A stretch of 64,000 nt of DNA, taken from positions 247,382-311,381 of the forward strand of contig JAHCIQ010000004.1 in NCBI GenBank assembly GCA_026129135.1, in the 5' to 3' direction. A program made the translations under genes and the position numbers. Positions 43,381-53,255 of this stretch are shown piece after piece; position 1 is the stretch's first letter, and each line of letters opens with the position of its first letter. The DNA is from Cyanobacteria bacterium TGS_CYA1. Lineage in GTDB: Bacteria; Cyanobacteriota; Vampirovibrionia; Obscuribacterales; Obscuribacteraceae. Under the pieces are notes generated by a model. The model was not told the origin of the DNA, searched no databases, and saw only the letters and a list, made by a program, of their open reading frames with translations.

Positions 43381-44298
43381 ATGAGCGATCAAGATAATCA
43401 GAATCCAAGTCAAGAAGAAGAAAAACCTCAAGCCCCCTCACGTTCAGAAAGCAGAGGAGGCGACCGTAATGCTGCCAAGGCATTTTATAGAGCAATGTAT
43501 GCAGGTGCAGAGCCTGACCCGGAAGATTTTGGAATGAAAGTAGATAAAGAAGAAGAATACGCAGCCAGAGAAAGAGCCGCCACCGAAGCGCTTGCTAAGC
43601 GAATGGAAGGCGAGATGGCAGAGCTTGAGAAGAAAGCAAGTGACGCTGAATCTTTGAATAAAAGGCTAGCTGCCGATTTTGATAACTATAGAAAGCGTAT
43701 GGCTCGCGAGCGTGAAGAGTTTCAGGCGCTTGGAATTCAAAAAGCAATCGAAACTATGTTGCCTGCACTTGACGACATGGACCTGGCCAAAGCCAATCTT
43801 TCCAAAACTTCAGATCCTAAAGCGATGCTTGATAGTTTGAATATGGTCTATAACCGATTTACCAAATGCCTTGAAATGATTGGCATCAAGCAACTCGATG
43901 TTATAGGTACACCGTTTGATCCCAAATTTCACGAACCAGTCCAGCAAATTGTCACTGCCGAGGTCCCAGACGGTGCCGTTGTTCACCAATTGCGTCCTGG
44001 CTATGTATTCAACGACAAAGTGTTGCGACCCTCTCTTGTAAACGTCGCTACAGCTCCGCCTGAAGGATACGAAGATCCAGGTGCTTCATCTGCACCTGCT
44101 GCTGAGGAAGAAGTTCCTCATACATCAACCCAGGATATCGAGCCTTACGCTGCCGAAGATCAAGAACAAGCTTTAGAAGTGCATGATATTACAGACTCGG
44201 TGGATTCAGTCGATGCAGTTGCAGCTGAAGATGCAGCTGGCGATGCTACTGGCGACAGCGCTGAAGCAGTGGAATCGACGGCTGAACGTGCTGAATAA
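43381..44298 (+). CDS. grpE: Nucleotide exchange factor GrpE
   Basis: 305 residues, longer than the usual 180-220. The long N-terminal helix and core show LAADFDNYRKRMAREREEF, ETMLPALDDMDLAKANL, and the beta-domain GTPFDPKFHEPVQQI, with LRPGYVFNDKVLRPSLVNVA. The C-terminal 90 residues are acidic, Ala/Glu/Asp-rich and probably disordered. GrpE drives ADP release from DnaK. It heads grpE-dnaK-dnaJ, 8 bases before dnaK. No hrcA is in the window. Confidence 0.95.
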   Translation: MSDQDNQNPSQEEEKPQAPSRSESRGGDRNAAKAFYRAMYAGAEPDPEDFGMKVDKEEEYAARERAATEALAKRMEGEMAELEKKASDAESLNKRLAADFDNYRKRMAREREEFQALGIQKAIETMLPALDDMDLAKANLSKTSDPKAMLDSLNMVYNRFTKCLEMIGIKQLDVIGTPFDPKFHEPVQQIVTAEVPDGAVVHQLRPGYVFNDKVLRPSLVNVATAPPEGYEDPGASSAPAAEEEVPHTSTQDIEPYAAEDQEQALEVHDITDSVDSVDAVAAEDAAGDATGDSAEAVESTAERAE

Positions 44299-44306
44299 TC
44301 TAAACC

Positions 44307-46148
44307 ATGGTTAGCGAGCGAATCATCGGTATTGACCTTGGTACTACGCATTCTTGCGTAGCAATCATGGAAGGCGGACGTCCAGTCATTATCGAAAATT
44401 CGGAAGGTCAACGCACTACTCCGTCTGTCATCGCTTTTTCCAAATCTGGCGAGCGTCTGGTCGGTCAAACTGCCAAAAGACAAGCGGTGACCAATCCCAA
44501 TCGTACTATTCAATCTATTAAGCGCGAAATGGGCACGAACGATCGTGTCACCATAGATGGAGTCGCATACAGTCCCGAACAATTTTCTGCCATGATTCTG
44601 CAGCGTTTGAAAGCTGATGCCGAAGCTTATCTTGGTGAAAAACTTTCACGTGCAGTGATAACCGTTCCAGCTTATTTTAGTGATTCTCAAAGACAGGCGA
44701 CGCGCGATGCCGGACAAATAGCTGGTCTTGAAGTGCTTCGCATCATCAACGAACCTACAGCAAGCGCTCTTGCATACGGGCTCGATAAGCTCGACAGTCA
44801 GTGCAAAATTCTTGTGTTCGACCTTGGTGGCGGAACATTCGACGTAAGTATTTTAGAAATTACAGACGGCGTTTTTGAAGTCAAGTCGACTTCTGGAAAT
44901 AACAGACTGGGTGGAGACGATTTCGACCAGTGCATTATTAGTTGGTTGATTAACGAATTCAAGACTCAGACTGGAATTGATCTATCGCACGATTTGATGG
45001 CTATTCAGCGTATAAAAGAAGTTGCCGAAAAAACCAAAATCGAATTGTCTTCCGCCATGGTGAGCGAAATTCATATTCCTTTTTTGACTGCCAACGATAA
45101 TGGTCCACTGCATTTGGAAACAAAATTGTCCAGGGCCAAATTCAATGAACTCACGCATGATCTGGTTGAATCCTGTCTTGGACCTTTGCAGCAAGCACTC
45201 GATGATGCCCAACTGCATCCAGAACAAATCGAAAACATTATTCTAGTTGGTGGCTCGACTCGCATACCCGCGGTGCAAGATATGTTGCGTCGTTTCTTCT
45301 CCAAAGAACCATCCAAATCGGTCAATCCAGATGAAGCTGTAGCTCTAGGTGCTGCTATTCAAGCTTCTATTCTTGCAGGTGATTTGCAAGATGTTTTATT
45401 GCTCGACGTCATTCCCCTGTCTTTGGGTATCGAAACTGCAGGTAATTTGTTCACTCGCATCATCGAGCGCAATACCACAATTCCTACCAGTCGTACCACA
45501 ATTTTTACCACTAACGAAGATGGTCAGACTTCGGTCGAAGTGCACGTGCTGCAGGGTGAGCGCGAACTTGCAGGCGATAATAAATCCCTTGCCAAATTCT
45601 TTTTGACCGGAATTCCTCCTGCACCACGGGGAGTGCCAAAAATCGAAGTCACTTTCGATATAGATGCTGACGGCATCGTTCATTGTAGTGCCAAAGACCA
45701 TGGCTCTGGTATCAAACATTCAATCACTATTCAGCGCACTACCGGACTAAGTCCCGAAGAAGTAGATGCTCTTACTTCTGAAGCAGCAGAATTTGCTAGC
45801 CAGGATAAAAAAACCAAATCGCGCATCATGATGCGGGTGAAAGCAGAAGGACTTTGTGCTGATGCAGAGCGAACGGTGGTCAAATATGGCGAGCTGGTTG
45901 ATTCACAAGTAGTAGATAAAGTGAAAACAGCTATTACATCTGTTCAAGAAGCTCTCAATACCCAGTCGCAAGAAGACAGTCAATTTTTAGGATCGCAAGT
46001 TGCCGGACTCGATGTAGCTCTGCTCGATATGGGAAGAGCAATTCACATGGGGGCGAAACGCAGTCAGGCAGCTGCAAAAAGCACCAAGAAAAGATCTTTG
46101 AGTGATAGTGGACCGATTGAATTAGGCGATGGACAGGCTGAGATATGA
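44307..46148 (+). CDS. dnaK: Chaperone DnaK (Hsp70)
   Basis: 613 residues. The ATPase domain has [63 protein letters not shown] and [14 protein letters not shown]. The substrate-binding domain has [20 protein letters not shown] and [19 protein letters not shown]. DnaK binds unfolded segments in an ATP cycle with DnaJ and GrpE. The C-terminal lid is shortened and Lys/Ser-rich rather than ending in the common EEVD-like acidic tail. It overlaps dnaJ by 4 bases. Confidence 0.97.
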   Translation: MVSERIIGIDLGTTHSCVAIMEGGRPVIIENSEGQRTTPSVIAFSKSGERLVGQTAKRQAVTNPNRTIQSIKREMGTNDRVTIDGVAYSPEQFSAMILQRLKADAEAYLGEKLSRAVITVPAYFSDSQRQATRDAGQIAGLEVLRIINEPTASALAYGLDKLDSQCKILVFDLGGGTFDVSILEITDGVFEVKSTSGNNRLGGDDFDQCIISWLINEFKTQTGIDLSHDLMAIQRIKEVAEKTKIELSSAMVSEIHIPFLTANDNGPLHLETKLSRAKFNELTHDLVESCLGPLQQALDDAQLHPEQIENIILVGGSTRIPAVQDMLRRFFSKEPSKSVNPDEAVALGAAIQASILAGDLQDVLLLDVIPLSLGIETAGNLFTRIIERNTTIPTSRTTIFTTNEDGQTSVEVHVLQGERELAGDNKSLAKFFLTGIPPAPRGVPKIEVTFDIDADGIVHCSAKDHGSGIKHSITIQRTTGLSPEEVDALTSEAAEFASQDKKTKSRIMMRVKAEGLCADAERTVVKYGELVDSQVVDKVKTAITSVQEALNTQSQEDSQFLGSQVAGLDVALLDMGRAIHMGAKRSQAAAKSTKKRSLSDSGPIELGDGQAEI

Positions 46149-47440
46149 CGACAATGAGTAAGCGCGACTATTATGAAGTTATTGGCGTAGCCAAAGGTGC
46201 TACCCCGGAGGAAATTAAAAAAGCCTTCCGGCGTCAAGCTCGCTCACTCCATCCCGACAATAAAGATTCGGGCGATGAAAAAGCGTTCAAAGAGCTGGCT
46301 GAAGCATACGAAGTTTTGTCGGACGAGAACAAGAGAGCAAGTTATGACCGTTATGGACACGATGGTGTCAAAGGCAGTGCTAGTAGATTCGATAATTTCG
46401 ACTTTAGCGGCTTTCAAGGTTTTGGTATGGACGACATACTTGAAAGTTTGTTCGGAGCCAGCATGCGTGGCGGCTTTGGTGGCGCGCGCAGCGGACCGGC
46501 TCAAGGCGCGCACCTGAGATATGACCTCGAACTCGATTTTCTCGAAGCTGTTTTTGGCGTAGAGAAAAAAATCACGGTCAAAAGACTGGATGATTGCACC
46601 ACTTGCCTAGGTACTGGAGCGGCTGTAGGAGCCAATATCACTACATGTCAGACCTGTAATGGAATGGGACAGGTGAAAGAACTGGTCAACATGCTTTTTG
46701 TCCAGTCATATCAAATTTCGACCTGTCCTCAATGTCACGGCAACGGTAAAAGCGTTGACAAGCCATGTCGCGACTGCAAAGGTCAAGGTCTTACGCGTAA
46801 GCCAAAAGACTGGGAATTCAAAGTCCCTGCAGGCATCGAAGATGGCTCGCGCATAAGAATTGGTCAGGCTGGAGACAAAGGTCCTCATGGCGGACCGTTT
46901 GGTGATTTGTTCGTGATGGTCCAGGTCAAACGTCATAAGGACTTTATTCGCGAAAACAATACTATTCACGTAAAACAAGATGTCAGTTTTTCAATGGCAG
47001 CCCTTGGTGGCGAATTGCTCGTGCCTACTGTGGATGGTACTAAAGTTCTTAAAATTCCACACGGCGTACAAACAGGTACTAAGCTTGTAATGCGCGATCT
47101 TGGAGTGCCGATATTGAACTCGCCAAATCGTCGTGGCGATCAAATAGTACACATCAATCTCAAAACTCCCACTAAACTTTCTAGAGAAGAGAAAGAATTG
47201 TTCGAGCGTCTGGCTGAATTGCAGAAGGAAGAATTGCATATAGATTCGAGTGCGAAATCCGAAAGCCAGGAAGAAAAAGACGTATCAGAAACGAAGAACT
47301 CCTCTGATTCAACATCTTCTGGTGATAATGGTCACGGTTCCAAGAAAAAATCGAAAAGCGAAAAAAATAAAGCGAGTAAAAAAGACGATACTTTGCTCGA
47401 TAAATTAGTGGATGTTTTTCGTCCCAAAGATGAAAACTAA
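46145..47440 (+). CDS. dnaJ: Chaperone DnaJ
   Basis: 431 residues. J-domain with HPDNKD near residue 38, Gly/Phe region ([14 protein letters not shown]), four CxxCxGxG zinc repeats ([32 protein letters not shown]) and the C-terminal beta-domains ending before a Lys/Ser-rich tail of about 60 residues. DnaJ delivers clients to DnaK and stimulates its ATPase. ATGA overlap with dnaK indicates coupling. A second ATG 9 bases in is an alternative start. Confidence 0.97.
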   Translation: MTTMSKRDYYEVIGVAKGATPEEIKKAFRRQARSLHPDNKDSGDEKAFKELAEAYEVLSDENKRASYDRYGHDGVKGSASRFDNFDFSGFQGFGMDDILESLFGASMRGGFGGARSGPAQGAHLRYDLELDFLEAVFGVEKKITVKRLDDCTTCLGTGAAVGANITTCQTCNGMGQVKELVNMLFVQSYQISTCPQCHGNGKSVDKPCRDCKGQGLTRKPKDWEFKVPAGIEDGSRIRIGQAGDKGPHGGPFGDLFVMVQVKRHKDFIRENNTIHVKQDVSFSMAALGGELLVPTVDGTKVLKIPHGVQTGTKLVMRDLGVPILNSPNRRGDQIVHINLKTPTKLSREEKELFERLAELQKEELHIDSSAKSESQEEKDVSETKNSSDSTSSGDNGHGSKKKSKSEKNKASKKDDTLLDKLVDVFRPKDEN

Positions 47441-48851
47441 ACTTTCACTTTATTTTGCGACATTCTTTACCCTGGCAGTAACTTCTGCCCTTCCGGCTCT
47501 TGCAACCAAGGTGCCTGTCGAACTGAAGCAGGCAATCAAGGAGAAATTTCCAAAAGCACAGCTTAGAATTGATGCCATGATTCAAGAGCCGGACGGAACC
47601 CTTTATGTTCCGGTCCTGCCTTCATCGTCTGCCAAAAATGTACCAGGTCAAAAGATTGCTCTGACTTTTTCAAACAATGACCTTTTTCAGTTTTCGAACG
47701 GCTGGATTTTTCTTAAATTACAGAAGACAAATAACAAGCTTACCCTGGAATTGCCAGCTGATTTACCCGAGCCAGTCTTGCGCAGCCTGTACAACGGCTT
47801 GCTGCCACCAGATTTGCTCATTCCCCAGAACATGGCAGTGTCAGGAAAATTAAAACCACTTGCAAAAGAGCTTGCAGTTGAGATTTTAAAAGACGGCGTG
47901 CCGCCTGTGATTGCCGAAGAAAAATTCGACATGAATAGCGACGAAAAACTATTTTTAGCTTCGCCTAAAAGCGGAAAGATTTACGTTTTGAGCAAGACTT
48001 TCGAAAAACTTTCCGAAGTAGCAACTGATGGAACTCCTGCCTGTCTTGTGTGGTTCAAAGATAAACTATACGTGGCTGATCAATCCAAGTCATTAGTGAT
48101 TGTCTATGATCCTAAAACAATGAAATGGGATACTTTCATCGAGTTTCCACCTCAAGCTTCTGTGCGTTCGCTTGCAATATCTCCCAAAGGAGACCGCATC
48201 TACGTTTGCGAGGCTGCCACGAGCACGATTGCAACTGTAGATTTGTCTAGCAAAAAAGTTATTCAACGCACCAAAGTCTTGAACAGCCCGGGCGACATTG
48301 CAATAACACCTGATGGTTACACGCTTGTCGTAAGCTCTGGTACCGGGCATGTAAGCTTTATTTCTACATTGACGAACAAAGTTGTAGGAGTAGTTAGTGT
48401 AGGAAAAATGCCATCGAATGTCATATTATCAAAAAAACACAAGCTTGCTTTCGTGGCCAACCGAGTATCCAACACGGTTTCTGTCATAGATGTCACTCAG
48501 CGCAAATTAATTACCAATTTAAGTGTAGGTGAAGGACCGACCGGACTTGCGTTCGATGCAAGCGAAGACCGGCTCTATGTTGCCAACGCCAAGGACAATA
48601 ATATTTCCATTTATTCAATCACCCAGGCGTCTTCAAACAAATTCGACAAAATCGAAACTGTTTCATTGCCGCTCGATGTCGAGTTTCCTGGATGTCTTGT
48701 GCTGACTGCAGACCAAAATCATTTGCTTGTAACCAGTGCTGCAAGTGACACAGTTGGTTTCTTGAATCTAGAAACACTTAAGTTCGATAAACAGGTGCAA
48801 GTCGGACAATCCACTATGGAAGCGGTTTGCTCGTTAAAGGCGCCTGATTAA
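47430..48851 (+). CDS. Exported YVTN-type beta-propeller protein
   Basis: 473 residues from the ATG at 47430, overlapping dnaJ by 11 bases; the upstream in-frame start would spoil the signal peptide SLYFATFFTLAVTSALPALA. Residues about 170-460 form YVTN/NHL-like blades: GDRIYVCEAATSTIATVDLS, KLAFVANRVSNTVSVIDV, EDRLYVANAKDNNISIYSI. Such propellers bind proteins or ligands; none carries a catalytic motif. It may share the grpE-dnaK-dnaJ transcript. Confidence 0.85.
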   Translation: MKTKLSLYFATFFTLAVTSALPALATKVPVELKQAIKEKFPKAQLRIDAMIQEPDGTLYVPVLPSSSAKNVPGQKIALTFSNNDLFQFSNGWIFLKLQKTNNKLTLELPADLPEPVLRSLYNGLLPPDLLIPQNMAVSGKLKPLAKELAVEILKDGVPPVIAEEKFDMNSDEKLFLASPKSGKIYVLSKTFEKLSEVATDGTPACLVWFKDKLYVADQSKSLVIVYDPKTMKWDTFIEFPPQASVRSLAISPKGDRIYVCEAATSTIATVDLSSKKVIQRTKVLNSPGDIAITPDGYTLVVSSGTGHVSFISTLTNKVVGVVSVGKMPSNVILSKKHKLAFVANRVSNTVSVIDVTQRKLITNLSVGEGPTGLAFDASEDRLYVANAKDNNISIYSITQASSNKFDKIETVSLPLDVEFPGCLVLTADQNHLLVTSAASDTVGFLNLETLKFDKQVQVGQSTMEAVCSLKAPD

Positions 48852-48868
48852 CCAATAAGCCTACGCTA

Positions 48869-49825
48869 TTATTTTAGATCGTATGCTTTGCGTATTAAGT
48901 TTATTGGTGCCATTTCTGGCATGACCAGGTCGTCTTGATTAATGATATAAGTCTGCTCTAGCGCGTATTGTCCGCTTAAAACCGAGTGACTGACCATGTC
49001 TGTGAAAACCATCCAGGATGAATTTGGCGGAAATTCCCAGGTGTCTTTGCGTGCGTTTGCTTGAAAAAATCCATTTTCTTTGAGGAAGTTATGGAAGTCG
49101 AGCATGTATTTGTCGTAAGGCGATGTGCCGACAGCTTTAAGACCAAGCATAGAATAGAGCCTGGTGATGAGCGATTCCTTGTCGTCTTTCGATTTGAATG
49201 CTTGAGGTTTTGCCATCACGTTTTTATATGTTTCAAGCAAAGTCTCGAACGTATCCGAGGTTTTCCAAACTCTGTTCTGAACAGGATTTATGTTTGTAAA
49301 AGTGCGAAGAATTCGATCACCATATATGGGGCGAGTAGCAAACGAGTCGACGTGAATCAAATCGTTGCGCTTGCGCAGGCTCATTTTGCGACCCTTTTCT
49401 TCGATGGGTCTGAAAGTAGCAAAATCCGGCTCCCATGATTTAGCATAAGGAGCCAGGAAACTACGTAAAAAATTTGTGGTTTGATTGTGATAGTCAGCCA
49501 TGATTGCATGCAGACGCTTGGCGTCGACCGGCGTTTTTGCCGCATAACCAGTGACTATGTCTTCTTTTGGTCTGTAAGCGATATTTTTGTGATAATCGGC
49601 TTCTTTTTGTTTTTGAGCAAGAAGAAATTCGCGGTCAGATACGCTTATATCAAAAGGGGTCTCGGGGAAATAAATAATCCCACCGCGCTCGAGTAACGAA
49701 CAGACGATTTCTGGCGTTTGAGCCAGGTCAGACTGAATCGGCTTGGAGCCATCGGTCATGCAGACGATGAATTCTTTATTGCTTACAGGAGCTTTAGTTC
49801 TCATATTTTCGCCCAAAATTGCCAC
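48869..49825 (-). CDS. kdoO: Kdo hydroxylase (Fe(II)/2-oxoglutarate type)
   Basis: 318 residues. RKRNDLIHVDSFATRPIYGD contains the HxD iron motif (His158, Asp160), and MVSHSVLSGQYALEQT gives the distal His280 and downstream residues. YDKYMLDFHNFLKENGFFQ and WEFPPNSSWMVFTDM complete the family pattern (Pfam Kdo_hydroxy). The enzyme hydroxylates Kdo in LPS at C3 to give Ko. The start GTG at 49825 lacks a good ribosome binding site; the ATG at 49804 is an alternative. Confidence 0.88.
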   Translation of the reverse strand: MAILGENMRTKAPVSNKEFIVCMTDGSKPIQSDLAQTPEIVCSLLERGGIIYFPETPFDISVSDREFLLAQKQKEADYHKNIAYRPKEDIVTGYAAKTPVDAKRLHAIMADYHNQTTNFLRSFLAPYAKSWEPDFATFRPIEEKGRKMSLRKRNDLIHVDSFATRPIYGDRILRTFTNINPVQNRVWKTSDTFETLLETYKNVMAKPQAFKSKDDKESLITRLYSMLGLKAVGTSPYDKYMLDFHNFLKENGFFQANARKDTWEFPPNSSWMVFTDMVSHSVLSGQYALEQTYIINQDDLVMPEMAPINLIRKAYDLK

Positions 49826-49902
49826 TGCACCATTTTATCGCTTTGGTGTTGTCATTAGAGGAGAATTTGCTAATCTTCGAGCTTGTACCTTAAAAGCTTG
49901 AA

Positions 49903-51303
49903 TTAGCCGGCGTATTGAGTGGCAGCTTTGTTCAAGAATCTGGTAATACTTCCCTGATATAAGAGGTCGGCGGTACCTGTCGGGCCGTTTCTTTGCTTGG
50001 CGATGATGATTTCAGCTTCGCCCCGGCGCTCGCTTTCGGGATTGTAATACTCATCGCGATAGATAAACATCACAAGGTCTGCATCCTGCTCGATTGAGCC
50101 GGATTCACGAAGGTCGGAAAGCATTGGTCGTTTGTTTTGTCTTGCTTCTACCGCGCGTGATAACTGTGACAGAGCAAGCACCGGCACGTTCAATTCGCGC
50201 GCTAGAGTCTTTAAACTTCTAGAAATCTCAGATACTTCCTGAACGCGATTGTCTGTCGCTTTGCGCCCTTGCATGAGCTGAATATAGTCGATAATAATGA
50301 GTCCAAGCCCGTTCATTTCTGATTTTAAACGGCGGCATTTGGCTCTGATTTCCATGGCGTTTACGAGTGCCGAGTCGTCAATATATATAGGTGCTTCGCC
50401 CAGTCGTCCCATTGCGCTTGCCAGTTTGGTCCAGTCGCTTGTGTGCATGTGACCAGTTCTGAGTCTATTGGCGTCGATTTCTGCAGAAGAGCAAAGCATA
50501 CGCATAACAAGCGACTCTTTGGACATTTCTAGAGAGAAAATAGCGACTGGAACATTGTTTTCTACTGCTGCGTGCTGAGCCAGGTTAAGTACAAAAGCCG
50601 TTTTACCCATTGAAGGACGTGCTGCAATAATAACCAGGTCGGACGGTTGAAAACCAGAAGTCATTGCATCGAGGTCGTAAAAACCTGATGGCACGCCAGA
50701 TAACACATCTCTGTTTTCGTAGCGCTGTTCGATTTTTTGAAAAGAATCTTCGACGATATGTTTGATATGAACGAGACTCTTCATCTCTTTGCGTTGCGCA
50801 AGACCAAAAATCAAATGTTCGGCACGGTCCAAAGCTATGTCCGCATCAGGTTCTTCGTAACAACTGCCGACGATTTCTGTTCCCGCTTTTATCAGCTGAC
50901 GCAGCAGTGCTTTTTCTTGCACCATACGGGCGTAATATTCCAAATTGGCTGTGGTTGCAACCGATAAAGACAATTCAGTGATATAAGCTCTGCCGCCCAC
51001 TTGATCGAGCACGCTTTGATCTTTGAGTGCTTGAGACACAGTAACGATGTCTATGGGCTCGTTTGAATCATAAAGATCGAGCATCGATGCATAGATTGTC
51101 TGGTGCGATTTGCGATAGAAATATTCCGGATCTAATAAATCGACACAACGCGACATGCCATCGCCACTTACCAGCAGTGCTCCAAGAACGGCTTGCTCTG
51201 CTTCTTGTGATTGGGGCGGAAGCCGCTCTAGTGTAGCCTCTGTGATTGAGAAATCTTCAGTGGCTGTCTGGTTTTTCTTTTCGAACTCTTTCTTCTTAGT
51301 CAT
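49903..51303 (-). CDS. dnaB: Replicative DNA helicase DnaB
   Basis: 466 residues. N-terminal primase-binding domain, then the RecA-like motor with ARPSMGKTAFVLNLAQ (Walker A), SLEMSKESLVMRML (H1a region), LIIIDYIQLM (Walker B) and LSQLSRAVE. The hexamer unwinds the fork. The start ATG overlaps the acsA stop by 8 bases, so it is expressed in the acsA-dnaB run. It is full length, with no intein. Confidence 0.97.
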   Translation of the reverse strand: MTKKKEFEKKNQTATEDFSITEATLERLPPQSQEAEQAVLGALLVSGDGMSRCVDLLDPEYFYRKSHQTIYASMLDLYDSNEPIDIVTVSQALKDQSVLDQVGGRAYITELSLSVATTANLEYYARMVQEKALLRQLIKAGTEIVGSCYEEPDADIALDRAEHLIFGLAQRKEMKSLVHIKHIVEDSFQKIEQRYENRDVLSGVPSGFYDLDAMTSGFQPSDLVIIAARPSMGKTAFVLNLAQHAAVENNVPVAIFSLEMSKESLVMRMLCSSAEIDANRLRTGHMHTSDWTKLASAMGRLGEAPIYIDDSALVNAMEIRAKCRRLKSEMNGLGLIIIDYIQLMQGRKATDNRVQEVSEISRSLKTLARELNVPVLALSQLSRAVEARQNKRPMLSDLRESGSIEQDADLVMFIYRDEYYNPESERRGEAEIIIAKQRNGPTGTADLLYQGSITRFLNKAATQYAG

Positions 51304-53113
51304 CTTCTAATGAGGAGGTATCGCCTGTGGGCAAGCCTAATTCCCACGCTTTGAGCAAGCGTCGCATGATTTTGCCCGAACGTGTTTTTGGAAGCGAATC
51401 TTTGATTTCGATTTCGCGCGGATAGGCATGAGCTGCCAGATTGCGCTTGGTGAATTCTTTGATGTCTTCGATTAGTTTGTCGTCTGCTGTGACATTTTTG
51501 GCAAGCACAACGAATGCTTTGATAATCTCGCCGCGCTCTTTGTCTGGCTTCCCGATAACGCCTGCTTCTACAACGGCAGGGTGATCTATGAGTGCAGATT
51601 CGACTTCGAATGGTCCAACTCTATGTCCAGCGGTGTTGATTACATCGTCTGCGCGACCGACAAACCAGAAATATCCGTCCTCGTCTTTCCAGGCATTGTC
51701 GCCAGAAAAATACCAGCCTGGAATTTTGAAATATTCATCGTATTTTTGCTTGTTGCGCCATACTTGTCTGAGCATCGATGGCCAGCCTGGTTTTACAACC
51801 AATTTGCCTAATTTCCCAGCTTCCATTTCTTGTCCATGTTCGTCTACGACAGCTGCATAAACGCCTGGAAGCGGTTTGCCCATCGAGCCTGGTTTGATTG
51901 CCATGCATGGCAGGTTGGCAATCAATTGCATACCTGTTTCTGTTTGCCACCAGTTGTCGTGAATTGGCAGACCATAAACTTTCATGCCCCAGCGCACTAC
52001 TTCTGCGTTTAATGGTTCACCAACGCTAAGGACGTGACGCAAGCTCTCTAGGCTGTATTTTGCAACTACATCGTCGCCTGCTTTCATCAACATTCGAAGT
52101 GCAGTTGGAGCTGTGTACCAGACCGTAACTTTCAATCGGTCGATTGCTTGATACCAGGCATCGGCATCGAAGCGACCTTCATAGCTCACTACAGATGCGC
52201 CGTTCGACCAGGGACCGAAAATACCATATACGGTGCCAGTGACCCAACCTGGGTCTGCGGTGCACCAGTAGACATCGTCGTCTTTGAGATCGAGCACCCA
52301 TTTGGAGGTCATATGATGACCTAGAATGTCGTTGTGTACGTGCACAACACCTTTGGGTTTGCCAGTGGTTCCTGATGTATAAAGCAAATAAAGCGGATCC
52401 TCTGGATCCATGCGCTCACATTCGAGCTTGTCCGATTCATTTTCAATCAGTTCGTTATAACTCAACTCGCCTTTTGCCAGTTTGGACTTGTCAGCTCCAA
52501 CCACGATGACGTGTTTCAAATCTGGCAGACTGGATTTTATTTGGTCGATTTTTGGCTTCAGCTCTGGTGTTGTAATGATTACAGAAGCTTCGCTGTCGAG
52601 CAGTCTGTCTTTGAGCGCGTCGGGACCAAACGCTGAAAAGAGGGGACCAATGATTGCGCCAACTTTGGCAATTGCAATTGTGGCAATATAAAGTTCGGGC
52701 ACTCTGGGCAAGAAGAAAAAGACTCTGTCGCCTCTTTGAACGCCAAGCTTTTTGAGAGCATTGCCAAGTCTGTTGGATTGCTCATAAACATCGTAAAAAG
52801 TGAGCTTGTGAAGCTTGTTATCCACGCCTATAGAGTAGAGGGCCACTTTGTTGCGTCTGCCATCATACATATGACGGTCGACTGCATTGTATGCAGCATT
52901 GACCTGTTCGCCGCCAAACCAGTGCACTTCAGAACGGGCTTCTTGCCAGGAGAAAGATGTGTATGCTTTCTCGTAGTTGCTTATAGCCGGGTCCACCGGG
53001 TACTTCTTGATGATTTCTTTTGCCGGACGGGTTACCTCTTCGGAATTATCTAAAGCAGGAGCTGCTTTAGACTTGTCACCGGATTTTTGAGCAAGCTTGG
53101 TATTCATCATCAA
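51296..53113 (-). CDS. acsA: Acetyl-CoA synthetase (AMP-forming)
   Basis: 605 residues. The P-loop YTSGTTGKPKGVVHVHND is intact, with WWQTETG (A5), GDNAWKDEDGYFWFVGR (A7), NTAGHRVGPFEVESAL (A8) and LPKTRSGKIMRR carrying the catalytic Lys. Acs makes acetyl-CoA from acetate, ATP and CoA. The length suits the AcsA subgroup of about 570-610 residues. Starts among the first three codons (TTG-ATG-ATG) cannot be told apart. A candidate promoter lies at 53148-53175. Confidence 0.92.
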   Translation of the reverse strand: MMMNTKLAQKSGDKSKAAPALDNSEEVTRPAKEIIKKYPVDPAISNYEKAYTSFSWQEARSEVHWFGGEQVNAAYNAVDRHMYDGRRNKVALYSIGVDNKLHKLTFYDVYEQSNRLGNALKKLGVQRGDRVFFFLPRVPELYIATIAIAKVGAIIGPLFSAFGPDALKDRLLDSEASVIITTPELKPKIDQIKSSLPDLKHVIVVGADKSKLAKGELSYNELIENESDKLECERMDPEDPLYLLYTSGTTGKPKGVVHVHNDILGHHMTSKWVLDLKDDDVYWCTADPGWVTGTVYGIFGPWSNGASVVSYEGRFDADAWYQAIDRLKVTVWYTAPTALRMLMKAGDDVVAKYSLESLRHVLSVGEPLNAEVVRWGMKVYGLPIHDNWWQTETGMQLIANLPCMAIKPGSMGKPLPGVYAAVVDEHGQEMEAGKLGKLVVKPGWPSMLRQVWRNKQKYDEYFKIPGWYFSGDNAWKDEDGYFWFVGRADDVINTAGHRVGPFEVESALIDHPAVVEAGVIGKPDKERGEIIKAFVVLAKNVTADDKLIEDIKEFTKRNLAAHAYPREIEIKDSLPKTRSGKIMRRLLKAWELGLPTGDTSSLEDD

Positions 53114-53147
53114 CCTCGTGTCTAGCCTGAATATGGGCCCGGGAAAA

Positions 53148-53175
53148 TATATATTTTAGCCCGCTCAGAGTCCAA
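53148..53175 (-). promoter_or_regulatory. Candidate acsA promoter
   Basis: On the minus strand TTGGAC (53170-53175) and TATATA (53148-53153) are separated by 16 bases, about 35 bases before the acsA start region. It is a fair but unproven match to a sigma-70 promoter. Confidence 0.35.
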
Positions 53176-53255
53176 TATTCAAACTTTCACTGCTTATCTA
53201 GTTCTTAAGATAAAACCTGCAAATCTGCAAAAGTCTCGCGATTGCCGCTTGACAA

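Noticed and set aside
43238..43495. 85-codon minus-strand frame upstream of dgcN
   Set aside because: It overlaps the grpE start and the inverted repeat, with no protein-like composition.
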